Source of the DNA: Candidatus Treponema faecavium
GTDB taxonomy: Bacteria; Spirochaetota; Spirochaetia; Treponematales; Treponemataceae
DNA: 14,125 bases
NCBI GenBank assembly: GCA_019113455.1
Contig: DXHG01000195.1
Span: 1-14,125, forward strand
Direction: 5' to 3'
In this document: piece by piece, positions 1-6,727 of the stretch
How the letters are laid out: each line of letters opens with the position of its first letter
Position numbering within the stretch: position 1 is the first letter of the stretch
Notes under the pieces: model-generated
What the model saw: the letters and a program-made list of their open reading frames with translations, nothing else
Told to the model about the DNA's origin: nothing
Databases searched by the model: none
Position numbers and translations under genes: made by a program

Positions 1-651
1 CGTAAGCCCGTATACATCGACACCTTTCTTGCGCCTGATAAGATCACAGCCGGCAACGATATTGCCCCACTGGTCGTCGCCGCCGATTTGCAGCGAGCAG
101 CCATGCCGCTCGTGGAGCATGAGGAAATCATAGCTTTGCAGCAGCTGATAGTTGAATTCAAGAAACGAGAGCCCCGTCTCCATGCGTTTTTTGTACGCCT
201 CAAACGTGAGCATACGGTTGACGGAAAAGCATGAGCCGATATCGCGCAGAAAATCGATATAGTTCAAATCTGCAAGCCAGTATTTGTTGTTGTCAAATAT
301 GCCGCTTTTGCCGTCAAAACCGATAAACCGATCAAGCTGCGCCTTTATGCGCTCCACATTTGCGTCGATCTGCTCATACGTGAGCATTTTACGCATCTCG
401 GTCTTTCCCGACGGATCGCCGATGCGGGCAGTGCCGCCGCCAACCAGCGCGATGCCATTATGGCCTGCGGCGCGCAGGTGGCGCATCGCAAAAAACGGCA
501 CCATATGCCCAATGTGCAGACTCTGTCCGGTCGGGTCGCAGCCGCAGTAAAACGTTACCGGCCCCGCATCCATAAGCGCGGAAAGCCCTTCAACATCCGT
601 GCATTGCTGAAAGAATCCCCGTTCTTTCAGCGTCTCAAGCGCATCATTCAT
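1..651 (-). CDS. tyrS: Tyrosyl-tRNA synthetase, N-terminal 217 residues (cut by window edge)
   Basis: Charges tRNA-Tyr with tyrosine in the cytoplasm; class I aminoacyl-tRNA synthetase. The reading frame is open from the ATG at 651 to base 1, so only the catalytic Rossmann half is seen; the KMSKS loop and the C-terminal anticodon-binding and S4 domains lie outside. Visible signatures: FYCGCDPTGQSLHIGH, with the HIGH motif at residues 46-49; the IGDPSG stretch near 78-82; the tyrosine-binding YQLLQSYD at 168-175 (Tyr168, Gln172, Asp175); and GGDDQWGN at 190-197. The start is fixed by an AAAGGAG ribosome binding site at 665-659, seven bases from the ATG. An intrinsic terminator and a structured RNA lie immediately upstream on the same strand, so tyrS is probably expressed by read-through of that terminator or by a weak promoter I did not find. 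Identification is secure. Confidence 0.97.
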   Translation of the reverse strand, partial: MNDALETLKERGFFQQCTDVEGLSALMDAGPVTFYCGCDPTGQSLHIGHMVPFFAMRHLRAAGHNGIALVGGGTARIGDPSGKTEMRKMLTYEQIDANVERIKAQLDRFIGFDGKSGIFDNNKYWLADLNYIDFLRDIGSCFSVNRMLTFEAYKKRMETGLSFLEFNYQLLQSYDFLMLHERHGCSLQIGGDDQWGNIVAGCDLIRRKKGVDVYGLT

Positions 652-670
652 GTGCAAACTCCTTTACTGC

Positions 671-696
671 AAAAAAAAAGACTCCTCACGGAGTCT
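671..696 (-). terminator. Intrinsic terminator ending the RNA upstream of tyrS
   Basis: On the minus strand a 7-bp perfect stem (AGACTCC / GGAGTCT, 696-690 and 685-679) with a GTGA tetraloop is followed by a run of nine T (679-671). This is a textbook Rho-independent terminator. It ends only 5 bases before the AAAGGAG region's flanking sequence and 20 bases before the tyrS ATG, which makes it either the 3' end of an independent small RNA or an attenuator. Confidence 0.88.
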
Positions 697-870
697 GATT
701 CTGGTACGTCCCATTATGTTCGCCTGCGCGGACGGCAGCTACCGCCAGCGCGCGATACACGGGACACGCTCCGTATAGACACACATACTCCGATAGCTGC
801 GGTAGAGGTAGGCCTCATAAAAGCACGCGGAAAAAATATTGTTGTCCATATGGAACATATCAGTATTCAT
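671..870 (-). ncRNA. Structured ~200-nt RNA upstream of tyrS; 6S RNA-like or tyrS leader
   Basis: No convincing ORF is present, yet the interval has its own promoter (start predicted near 870) and ends in an intrinsic terminator. By hand folding, CUGAUAUGUUCCAU (863-850) pairs with AUGGGACGUACCAG near 715-702: 13 of 14 positions pair, counting G-U wobbles. Inside is a large asymmetric internal loop. Beyond it is an apical arm closed by CUACCGC / GCGGUAG (7 bp) and tipped by UAUACGG / CCGUGUA. A small CUGC/GCAG hairpin sits on the 3' side of the loop. A closing stem, central bubble and long apical arm at this length is the 6S RNA (SsrS) layout, which sequesters housekeeping RNA polymerase. That assignment is by architecture only. 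The alternative is a cis-acting attenuator leader for tyrS; I see no T-box consensus. Confidence is higher that this is a structured RNA than that it is 6S. Confidence 0.55.
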
Positions 871-905
871 GCAAAAACTATAGCATTAGTAAAGGAAAAT
901 GTCTA
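870..905 (-). promoter_or_regulatory. Sigma-70-type promoter for the structured RNA / tyrS
   Basis: Minus strand: TAGACA (-35, 905-900; five of six consensus bases), 17-bp spacer, TATAGT (-10, 882-877) preceded by TGC, giving an extended -10. Predicted transcription start is near 870, just ahead of the first base-paired helix. Good match in sequence and spacing. Confidence 0.65.
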
Positions 906-907
906 GT

Positions 908-924
908 AGCAGCGTGCCGCTGCT
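908..924. promoter_or_regulatory. Perfect 7-bp dyad between divergent promoters
   Basis: AGCAGCG-TGC-CGCTGCT is a perfect inverted repeat lying two bases upstream of the -35 hexamer of the leftward RNA promoter and about 10 bp upstream of the -35 of the rightward hisC promoter. There is no T-run on either side, so it is not an obvious terminator. It could be an operator or a supercoiling-sensitive cruciform; no regulator can be named. Confidence 0.4.
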
Positions 925-933
925 CTGGCCGTA

Positions 934-970
934 TTGACGCAGCAGTTTATTTTATCATAGAATTGTAATA
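934..970 (+). promoter_or_regulatory. Sigma-70-type promoter for hisC-metallophosphoesterase unit
   Basis: Plus strand: TTGACG (934-939), 18-bp spacer, TAGAAT (958-963). Predicted start near 970, giving a leader of about 50 nt before the hisC ATG. Confidence 0.55.
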
Positions 971-1020
971 TACATAGTTACCGTCAGTATGGAGAATTTT
1001 ACCATGCAGGAGATATGCGA

Positions 1021-2193
1021 ATGATCACGCAGCGCTTGCAGCGGCTCACGCCGTATATACCTGGAGAGCAGCCAAAAGACCGCCCATACATAAAACTGAA
1101 CGCAAACGAAAACCCCTATCCGCCGTCTCCGCGTGTCGCGCAGGCGCTCGAGGTACTTGCCGCACATAATCCAATGAACATGGCGCTGTATCCGGATCCT
1201 GAGTCGGCGGAACTCCGCGCCGCCATCGCCGATATGCTCAACCAGACCGGCGGCGTGCTCTGCCGCACCGCAGTTACGCATGACGGTGTCTGCCGCCCCG
1301 CGCCTGAGAACGCGCTTGCCTCTCCGCTCACGCCAGATATGCTTTTTGCCGGCAATGGTTCAGACGAGGTGCTTTCGTTTTTGTTCTGTGCGTTTTTTGA
1401 AAGCGACCGACCGCTCGTACTTCCCTGCCATACGTATAGCTTTTATCCCGTATACGCAGCATATTATCAGATTCCGCTCAATCCGGTTCCGCTCCATGAT
1501 GATATGAGCGTTGACATACCGGCGCTGATTGACGCCGCACAGCGGACGCAGAGCAGCATTATTCTTGCAAATCCGAACGCGCCGACAGCTCGTGCGGTTT
1601 CACGGGAACAAATAGCATCGCTGCTTGACAGCTGCCCGCGCGGACAGATTGTCGCCGTTGACGAGGCGTACGCCGATTTTGGCACAGAAAGCGCGCTTCC
1701 GCTGCTTTCGCGGTATGACAATCTTGTTGTCGTACGCACGTTTTCAAAAAGTTTTTCTCTTGCCGGTATGCGCCTCGGCTATGCAGCGGCGCAGCCGGAG
1801 CTTATCAGCGCGCTCACGAAGGCAAAAAACTCATTCAATCATTTTCCCTGCGATATTGCGGTGCAGACTGCAGGCATTGCCGCCTGCAGCGATGTGCCCT
1901 ACTATGTGTGCACGGCACAGCAGATAACAACGGAACGGGAGGCTTTTACGGCGTTTCTGCGTACCCAAGGCTGGTGCGTCAGCGATTCGCAGACTAATTT
2001 TGTATTCGTGCAAAAAAAACCGTACGAGGGGCGGTTTCTCTACGAATATATAAAGCAGCACGGTATTCTTGTCCGCCATTTTGCAGCGGAGGAAATACAA
2101 AATCATATACGAATCACGATTGGCACGGAGCAGCATATGCGGCAGCTCAGGCAGTGTCTTTCGGACATGCCTGCCGCCGCTTACGGCTCATAA
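1021..2193 (+). CDS. hisC: Histidinol-phosphate aminotransferase-type PLP enzyme (HisC family)
   Basis: Class I/II fold-type I aminotransferase, 390 residues. Family signatures in order: KLNANENPYPPSP near residue 25 (substrate/PLP-side motif typical of HisC), FAGNGSDEVL near 109-118, ILANPNAPTA, VAVDEAYADFG (the PLP-binding Asp/Tyr), TFSKSFSLAGMRLGY with the Schiff-base lysine at residue 243, and a C-terminal IRITIGT (the conserved RIT[VI]GT element). Known reaction: histidinol phosphate + 2-oxoglutarate to imidazole acetol phosphate + glutamate. I start it at 1021 rather than the in-frame ATG at 1015, because AGGAG at 1008-1012 is 8 bases from 1021 but only 2 from 1015. An extra segment of about 25 residues (roughly 76-102) precedes the GNGSDE motif. 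No other his gene is nearby, so it may act on aromatic amino acids instead. A metallophosphoesterase follows after 33 bp. Confidence 0.88.
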   Translation: MITQRLQRLTPYIPGEQPKDRPYIKLNANENPYPPSPRVAQALEVLAAHNPMNMALYPDPESAELRAAIADMLNQTGGVLCRTAVTHDGVCRPAPENALASPLTPDMLFAGNGSDEVLSFLFCAFFESDRPLVLPCHTYSFYPVYAAYYQIPLNPVPLHDDMSVDIPALIDAAQRTQSSIILANPNAPTARAVSREQIASLLDSCPRGQIVAVDEAYADFGTESALPLLSRYDNLVVVRTFSKSFSLAGMRLGYAAAQPELISALTKAKNSFNHFPCDIAVQTAGIAACSDVPYYVCTAQQITTEREAFTAFLRTQGWCVSDSQTNFVFVQKKPYEGRFLYEYIKQHGILVRHFAAEEIQNHIRITIGTEQHMRQLRQCLSDMPAAAYGS

Positions 2194-2226
2194 TCAATCG
2201 ACACTGCACTAACAAAAGGAGTTCTT

Positions 2227-2940
2227 ATGCGTTTTCTTGTTTTGTCTGATATACACGGTGATACGGCTGTGCTTGACGCGCTTGACGATGAATTTGCCGC
2301 GGCAGATGCGGTGCTGTTTGCAGGCGATTTTGCACGCTTTAATGAACCGGAAACCGGGCTTCCGGTATTACACGCGCTCGTAAAAAAGCACGAAACGCTG
2401 TTCAGCGTGCTCGGCAACTGCGACAAGCCTGAGTTTATACAGGAGCTTGAACGGCTTGACGTGTCGGTGCAGGGCGATATGGTGTTCAGAGACGGACTTG
2501 TATTCGCAGGCAGCGGCGGCGCACTGCGCTTTACCGGCACAACGCCCAATGAACGCAGCGACGAGGAGCTCGTGTCCGATCTGCATATCATACTTGAGCA
2601 GACGGTCGAACATTCGGAACACAGCGGCATGTGGCGGAACATGATACTCCTGATTCACCAGCCGCCCAAAGATACACTCTGCGACCAGATTGAAAGCGGC
2701 GCGCATGTGGGCTCGCCGCTGCTTAAGGAATTTATCGAAAAAACGCAGCCGCTTGCAGTCATTACCGGACACATTCACGAGTCGGCGGCTGTCGACCATA
2801 TCGGAAGCACGCTCATCATCAATCCCGGCGCGGCAGCGGAAGGCAAATACGCGATTCTTGAGATTACAGCTGACAATGACGAGTGGCATATACAGAACGC
2901 CGATCTCAAAACAACAGCAAAAGAGCAGCAAGCGCAGTAG
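2227..2940 (+). CDS. Calcineurin-like metallophosphoesterase
   Basis: 237-residue cytoplasmic phosphoesterase of the calcineurin-like superfamily. The complete dinuclear metal ligand set is visible: SDIHGD (Asp8, His10), AGDF (Asp34), GNCD (Asn64), LIHQPP (His144) and ITGHIHES (His182, His184), followed by the INPGA element at about 199-202. Size and motif spacing resemble small single-domain phosphodiesterases (YfcE-like or TT1561-like), but the substrate cannot be inferred. AGGAG at 2217-2221 lies 5 bases before the ATG. The gene follows hisC with a 33-bp gap and no terminator between them, so the two are probably co-transcribed. The C-terminus is a short polar tail. Confidence 0.9.
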   Translation: MRFLVLSDIHGDTAVLDALDDEFAAADAVLFAGDFARFNEPETGLPVLHALVKKHETLFSVLGNCDKPEFIQELERLDVSVQGDMVFRDGLVFAGSGGALRFTGTTPNERSDEELVSDLHIILEQTVEHSEHSGMWRNMILLIHQPPKDTLCDQIESGAHVGSPLLKEFIEKTQPLAVITGHIHESAAVDHIGSTLIINPGAAAEGKYAILEITADNDEWHIQNADLKTTAKEQQAQ

Positions 2941-2953
2941 TGTCAAGTTAAAG

Positions 2954-2980
2954 GCCGCGCCGCTTTGAGCGCGCCGCGGC
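2954..2980. terminator. GC-rich hairpin between convergent genes, possible bidirectional terminator
   Basis: GCCGCG (2954-2959) pairs with CGCGGC (2975-2980), with an inner CGC/GCG continuation. It sits between the convergent metallophosphoesterase and the 516-residue gene, where a shared terminator is expected. Neither strand has a strong T-run, so this may be a weak or Rho-assisted terminator. Confidence 0.4.
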
Positions 2981-2989
2981 AAGCGCGTA

Positions 2990-4540
2990 TTATTTGCCGA
3001 TGTAGTTCTGCATCAGCTTGACAAAGAGGTAGATTTTTTTATAAATAGCTTCGCACTGTTCCGGTATGGAGTCTTCGGCAAAGCGTTCAAGTTCTTTCCA
3101 GTTAATCACAAGCGAACCGCTGTTCGCGGTATAATCATTGAGCAGCGAGCGCGTGTGTTTGGCAAACACAATCAGGTTCTGCGTGCCGTTCATCAGATAA
3201 AGGCGAGCCTGGTTATTTATATCGCGCAGCTGTGTCCGTATAATGTTCTGCGCTTCTTTATCGCGCTCAGCACGCGCGGCAAGCATTTTCAATTTGCTTC
3301 CTGCCGGAGCTTCATCGGTCAGCGACGTGTCAAACTGCGTAATCGTGTCGGAAAGCGCAATGAGCGCATTATATGCGTCTGACATCGGTGTCGAAAGCGA
3401 CAGCGCCGCCCATTTGCCGCGCACCAGCACCAAATCGGTAAAAGCGCGCACATCACGCTTTACATAATTGATAAGAAATTCCTTTAAGTAATTAAGCGCC
3501 TGACTGTAGATAAAGCCGTCAAACAGCTTGCGCTGGAGCAGCGCGCTGAACGCTTCCGTGTAACCTTTGAGGCACGATACGTTCGTTGTTCCGAACACCT
3601 GCTGCACCAGCGTATCTATGCGGGAGTTTTTTTGTTCCTGCTGTATCTTTTTCAGCGTAAGCGACGCTTCTGTCTTTATTTTATTGATGTACGGCTCGCA
3701 TATGTGTTCATTGGGAACTTTTACGCCCGCTTCGTAAAACGGGTCATGCGAGGCAAGTTTTATCATCATCTCAAACACGTGCGCATTGCGCAGCGTCTTT
3801 AAGCGGGCAAGCAGTTTATTCCATGCGGAAAGCTGCACCGGTTCAAATCCCTTTGCGTTTTTTAAGAACGCCATCACCGCTTTCCAGTCTGCCTCAATCA
3901 GCACGACCGGCCACGCAGCCGTGATAAAATCTTTCAGGTCGTCTATGATATATTCGCCGCTGATTGGGCTGAACGCCGGAATCTCATCAAAGCTGCGCTC
4001 TTTCATGCCGGCGGCAAATTTGCGCAGCATAAAAAAGTAATCGTATTTGCAGAAGTTCTGCATCGCAGCGATACAGGAATACAGAAAATCAATTTTTGCC
4101 GCCGCGTCGCCTGAAAAACTGGCACTGAACTGTTCAAGCAGGCTTTTTATTTCAGCGTCCAGTTCCGCAGCGGAAAGCGTTTTTGCCCGCTCATAGATTG
4201 CTTCTTCCGAAAGCGCGTCAACCAACGCCAGCTGTTTTTCTGTCAGCGCCGTTGTAATAACAAGACGCTTGAGCGCGTTTGGGTTTTCTATCGACTGAAA
4301 CAGCGCCTGCGCAGGGGCTACGGTTTTATAGAGCTCATAAAAGAATTTCGCGTACGGAACAAGGACTTCATCGGAACTGAACTTGTAAAACTTGAAATGA
4401 GTTTTTGATAAATTCTTTGCAACTTGCCTGAGCATACGCTTTTTTTCAGCTTCTTCATCACCGGCCTTTAATATGATGTCCAGAATCCGCTGCAAAAAGC
4501 TCTCTTTTTTATTACTGTCATTTTCTGTATTCCCGCTCAT
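2990..4540 (-). CDS. Conserved-type spirochaetal protein of unknown function (516 aa)
   Basis: I do not recognise a catalytic motif. The protein is soluble and largely helical in appearance, with a charged N-terminus (SGNTENDSNKKES), no signal peptide and no membrane segment. Lys/Glu/Ala-rich stretches in its middle (around QQEQKNS) could be coiled coil. From memory it resembles a family confined to treponemes and relatives (possibly DUF5312), but that needs a search. Its promoter predicts a transcription start only about 2 nt from this ATG and there is no Shine-Dalgarno sequence, so the message may be leaderless. The next in-frame Met is at residue 36. It is a single-gene unit, convergent with the metallophosphoesterase and downstream of the chromate-transporter pair. 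Confidence 0.85.
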   Translation of the reverse strand: MSGNTENDSNKKESFLQRILDIILKAGDEEAEKKRMLRQVAKNLSKTHFKFYKFSSDEVLVPYAKFFYELYKTVAPAQALFQSIENPNALKRLVITTALTEKQLALVDALSEEAIYERAKTLSAAELDAEIKSLLEQFSASFSGDAAAKIDFLYSCIAAMQNFCKYDYFFMLRKFAAGMKERSFDEIPAFSPISGEYIIDDLKDFITAAWPVVLIEADWKAVMAFLKNAKGFEPVQLSAWNKLLARLKTLRNAHVFEMMIKLASHDPFYEAGVKVPNEHICEPYINKIKTEASLTLKKIQQEQKNSRIDTLVQQVFGTTNVSCLKGYTEAFSALLQRKLFDGFIYSQALNYLKEFLINYVKRDVRAFTDLVLVRGKWAALSLSTPMSDAYNALIALSDTITQFDTSLTDEAPAGSKLKMLAARAERDKEAQNIIRTQLRDINNQARLYLMNGTQNLIVFAKHTRSLLNDYTANSGSLVINWKELERFAEDSIPEQCEAIYKKIYLFVKLMQNYIGK

Positions 4541-4541
4541 G

Positions 4542-4577
4542 GTTCTTTACTATCGTAAAAAAACAAGCGTTTGTCAA
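4542..4577 (-). promoter_or_regulatory. Promoter for the 516-residue gene
   Basis: Minus strand: perfect TTGACA (4577-4572), 17-bp spacer, GATAGT (-10, 4554-4549). Predicted start near 4542, two bases before the ATG at 4540. Confidence 0.55.
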
Positions 4578-4617
4578 GGGAATGTGCTGCGGCAGGATGT
4601 GCGGCTTTTTCGCTTCG

Positions 4618-5220
4618 TTATATGCCGAACAGTTCCAGCAGCCGGTAGATGATGTATCCGGCAATGCCTGAGCCGAAAATAATCAGTATCGGGCTTGCAT
4701 GAAACCTGCGGCATATCACAAACCCCGCAATGAACAGCAGCACTTCTACCGCATGAAAGTTACTCAGGCTGATACTTGAAAAATCGGAATTAAACACTGC
4801 AAGCAGCAAAATAGAAAGACCGGCGGCGGCAATCATCGCCACAATCGCGGGCCGGAGCCCTGTGAGAATCCCCTGCATCACGCGCAGATTACGATAGCGC
4901 ATATACAGCGCCGACAGCAGCAGCACCACCAGCACCGAGGGGAATACGCTTCCCAGCGTGCAGATAACCGCGCCGAACAAACCGCCGACAACGCCGCCTG
5001 CCTGCTGTCCTACCTGCTGTCCCACAAATGTCGCGCAGTTAAGCACAATCGGGCCCGGCGTCATTTCCGATATGGTGATAAGATCCGCAAACTCCGCAAG
5101 CGTTATCCATTCGTTTACTTCTATTATCTGATGCTGGATAAGCGGCACCGCAGCATACCCGCCGCCGAAACTGAATAAGCCTATCTGAAAGAACGCGATA
5201 AACATCTGCACGTAAATCAT
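4618..5220 (-). CDS. Chromate transporter family subunit B (short-chain CHR)
   Basis: A 200-residue integral membrane protein with one CHR domain. Family hallmarks are visible: FSFGGGYAAVPLI at residues 16-28 and the TPGPIVLN signature at 54-61, followed by about five hydrophobic helices. Family members export chromate or, more likely here, other oxyanions; the real substrate is unknown. The ATG overlaps the stop of the upstream subunit (ATGA, 5217-5220), and GAGGAG eight bases upstream provides a ribosome binding site. This coupling suggests equimolar production of a heterodimer, the usual arrangement for half-size CHR proteins. It ends about 40 bp before the promoter of the next gene. Confidence 0.92.
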   Translation of the reverse strand: MIYVQMFIAFFQIGLFSFGGGYAAVPLIQHQIIEVNEWITLAEFADLITISEMTPGPIVLNCATFVGQQVGQQAGGVVGGLFGAVICTLGSVFPSVLVVLLLSALYMRYRNLRVMQGILTGLRPAIVAMIAAAGLSILLLAVFNSDFSSISLSNFHAVEVLLFIAGFVICRRFHASPILIIFGSGIAGYIIYRLLELFGI

Positions 5221-5807
5221 TCTCCGCGCTCCTCTTTGCCGCTATGCCTGCCCGCGTACAAAATATGCACCAGACCGACAGCCGCGCAGACGATGATGAT
5301 CATGACAGCGCTCACGCCGCAGAAGTACGACGCGATAAACGCCGCAATCATCAGTCCTATCCATAATATGCTCTTTGTTTTGAGTACATTCTGCGCAAGC
5401 GATATAACAACATCGAATATAACCGCCGCCACACCAGCGCGCATCACCTGCAAAAGCAGCGCGATATGCGCATTGTCCTTAAACCAGTTGTAAATAAACG
5501 ATATAATGGAAATAATAATAAGCGGCGGCAGCACCGTGCCCAATACCGAAACAAGAGCCCCCGGGATTTTACGCAGCCGGTAGCCGACCACGATCGACAT
5601 ATTGACGGCAAGCGACCCGGGCGCCGACTGGGCAATCGCCGTCATATCAAGCATTTCATCGTCGCCAATCCATTTGAGCTGCTCGACAAACTTGCTTTTC
5701 ATCATGGAAATGATAACAAACCCACCGCCAAACGTACAGGCGCTGAGCACAAAATTAGTTACAAACAGTTTCCAGTAGATGCGGCTGCCAGGCTCTGTGG
5801 TCTTCAT
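5217..5807 (-). CDS. Chromate transporter family subunit A (short-chain CHR)
   Basis: Paralogous to its downstream neighbour and about the same size. With the start chosen here it has 196 residues, TFGGGF at 25-30 and SAPGSLAVN at about 61-69 (counterpart of TPGPIVLN), then hydrophobic membrane segments and a charged C-terminus (HSGKEERGE). The frame is open 10 codons further upstream to an ATG at 5837, but that lies upstream of the -10 elements and overlaps the end of the preceding gene. The ATG at 5807 follows AGAAG and the predicted transcription start, so I prefer it. The two half-size proteins together correspond to one full-length two-domain ChrA-type transporter. Confidence 0.92.
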   Translation of the reverse strand: MKTTEPGSRIYWKLFVTNFVLSACTFGGGFVIISMMKSKFVEQLKWIGDDEMLDMTAIAQSAPGSLAVNMSIVVGYRLRKIPGALVSVLGTVLPPLIIISIISFIYNWFKDNAHIALLLQVMRAGVAAVIFDVVISLAQNVLKTKSILWIGLMIAAFIASYFCGVSAVMIIIVCAAVGLVHILYAGRHSGKEERGE

Positions 5808-5809
5808 AT

Positions 5810-5845
5810 TTCTTCTATAATATATTATACCGCGCAATCAGTCAA
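5810..5845 (-). promoter_or_regulatory. Promoter for the chromate-transporter pair
   Basis: Minus strand: TTGACT (5845-5840), 17-bp spacer, TATTAT (5822-5817). A consensus TATAAT also occurs at 5829-5824 and would give a start near 5817. The -35 overlaps the last codons and stop of the MBL-fold gene, so the transporter pair can be transcribed independently of it. Confidence 0.55.
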
Positions 5846-6677
5846 ACACATAAAAGCATCCCTGCTCGGCAAAACCGGCAAACCCGTCTGCGCAGGCGTC
5901 ATATGTTTCTACCGCGTCGCCGTAATGGCACAAGAACATCTTTTGCTTTACAGCTGCAGGCAGATGCTGCAGCTCCTGATAAGACGCATGAACGCCGCCG
6001 GTATACAGCTGACAATCGTGAAAGATATACTCTATCGGATACGCGCCGCACAGCCAGTCAAGCAGCGCTGCGTCATACCGTGTGTCGCCGGTAAACAGCA
6101 CGCGGTTATCGACAAGCACGCCGTATGAAATAAAGCCGTTTTCCCAAGAGCCGGAGCGGTCAGGAATATGAATGGTGCGGAACAGCTTAAAGTCAATGCC
6201 GCCAAACTCTATATGATAGAGCCTGCGCGGCGTATCCGCAATGAGCGACGGCGTGATTTGTTCAAAATAATCATGGAATGTCAGCAGCCGCGCAGATTCC
6301 TGCTCGCTGTGCATAAGCCCGCCGCGAAGCGACTCATTCCACAGTACATCGCGGTACTCGTCGGGAATAAGCATGCGCGGCCGAGAACGCGACATATACA
6401 TGCCTAACAGCGCCGCTTCTTCAAGGCCGCCGATATGATCCGCATGGGAATGTGTAATAATATAGTTTTGTATCTGCTCAATCGCGCAGCCGTACTCCGC
6501 AAGCGCACACGAACAGCGCGTGCCGCAGTCAATGAGCACGTGCGTGCCGCCTTTGACTATCAGTATATTTGTCTGGTAAAACCGGCGGGAAAAAGCCGAC
6601 CCTGTGCCCACAAAGAAACACGACAGCGCGCCGTCATTTACCAGTGCTGCGGAAGACTGCTGCATTTTCTGAACCAT
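5838..6677 (-). CDS. MBL-fold metallohydrolase
   Basis: Metallo-beta-lactamase superfamily enzyme of 279 residues. Metal-site residues are visible: HSHADHIGG (76-84; His76, His78, Asp80, His81), a downstream His in TIHIPD (about 170), TGD (Asp198), and a terminal His in FLCHYGD (about 251). FHDCQLYTGGVHASYQEL (near 219-236) resembles the active-site segment of RNase Z/PhnP-like members. The substrate is unknown; a phosphodiester is plausible from the fold family. The frame begins with ATG at 6683, but GAGG is only 1 base from that codon and 7 bases from the ATG at 6677, so the third codon is the better start. It has its own promoter just downstream of the HAD gene's stop. It ends where the transporter promoter begins. 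Confidence 0.9.
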   Translation of the reverse strand: MVQKMQQSSAALVNDGALSCFFVGTGSAFSRRFYQTNILIVKGGTHVLIDCGTRCSCALAEYGCAIEQIQNYIITHSHADHIGGLEEAALLGMYMSRSRPRMLIPDEYRDVLWNESLRGGLMHSEQESARLLTFHDYFEQITPSLIADTPRRLYHIEFGGIDFKLFRTIHIPDRSGSWENGFISYGVLVDNRVLFTGDTRYDAALLDWLCGAYPIEYIFHDCQLYTGGVHASYQELQHLPAAVKQKMFLCHYGDAVETYDACADGFAGFAEQGCFYVFD

Positions 6678-6689
6678 ATCCATACCTCG

Positions 6690-6725
6690 GTAAAGAAGTA
6701 TAACACAGGAAAGCCGTTTTGTCTA
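6690..6725 (-). promoter_or_regulatory. Promoter for the MBL-fold gene
   Basis: Minus strand: TAGACA (6725-6720), 17-bp spacer, TATACT (6702-6697). Predicted start near 6690, leaving a leader of roughly 13 nt that carries GAGG. The -35 hexamer and spacer match those of the promoter at 905-870. Confidence 0.65.
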
Positions 6726-6727
6726 AA

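Noticed and set aside
671..870. T-box riboswitch controlling tyrS
   Set aside because: The position before a terminator and a synthetase gene is suggestive, but the conserved T-box sequence (GGGTGGNACCGCG-like) is not found, and the long closing stem is not a T-box feature.
460..906. Rightward 148-residue open frame
   Set aside because: Its first part is antisense to the well-supported tyrS and its second part crosses the terminator and structured RNA; composition is Arg/His-rich as expected for a shadow frame, and no ribosome binding site was found.
955..1281. Leftward 108-residue open frame opposite hisC
   Set aside because: It overlaps the clear aminotransferase coding frame and the hisC promoter and has no motif.
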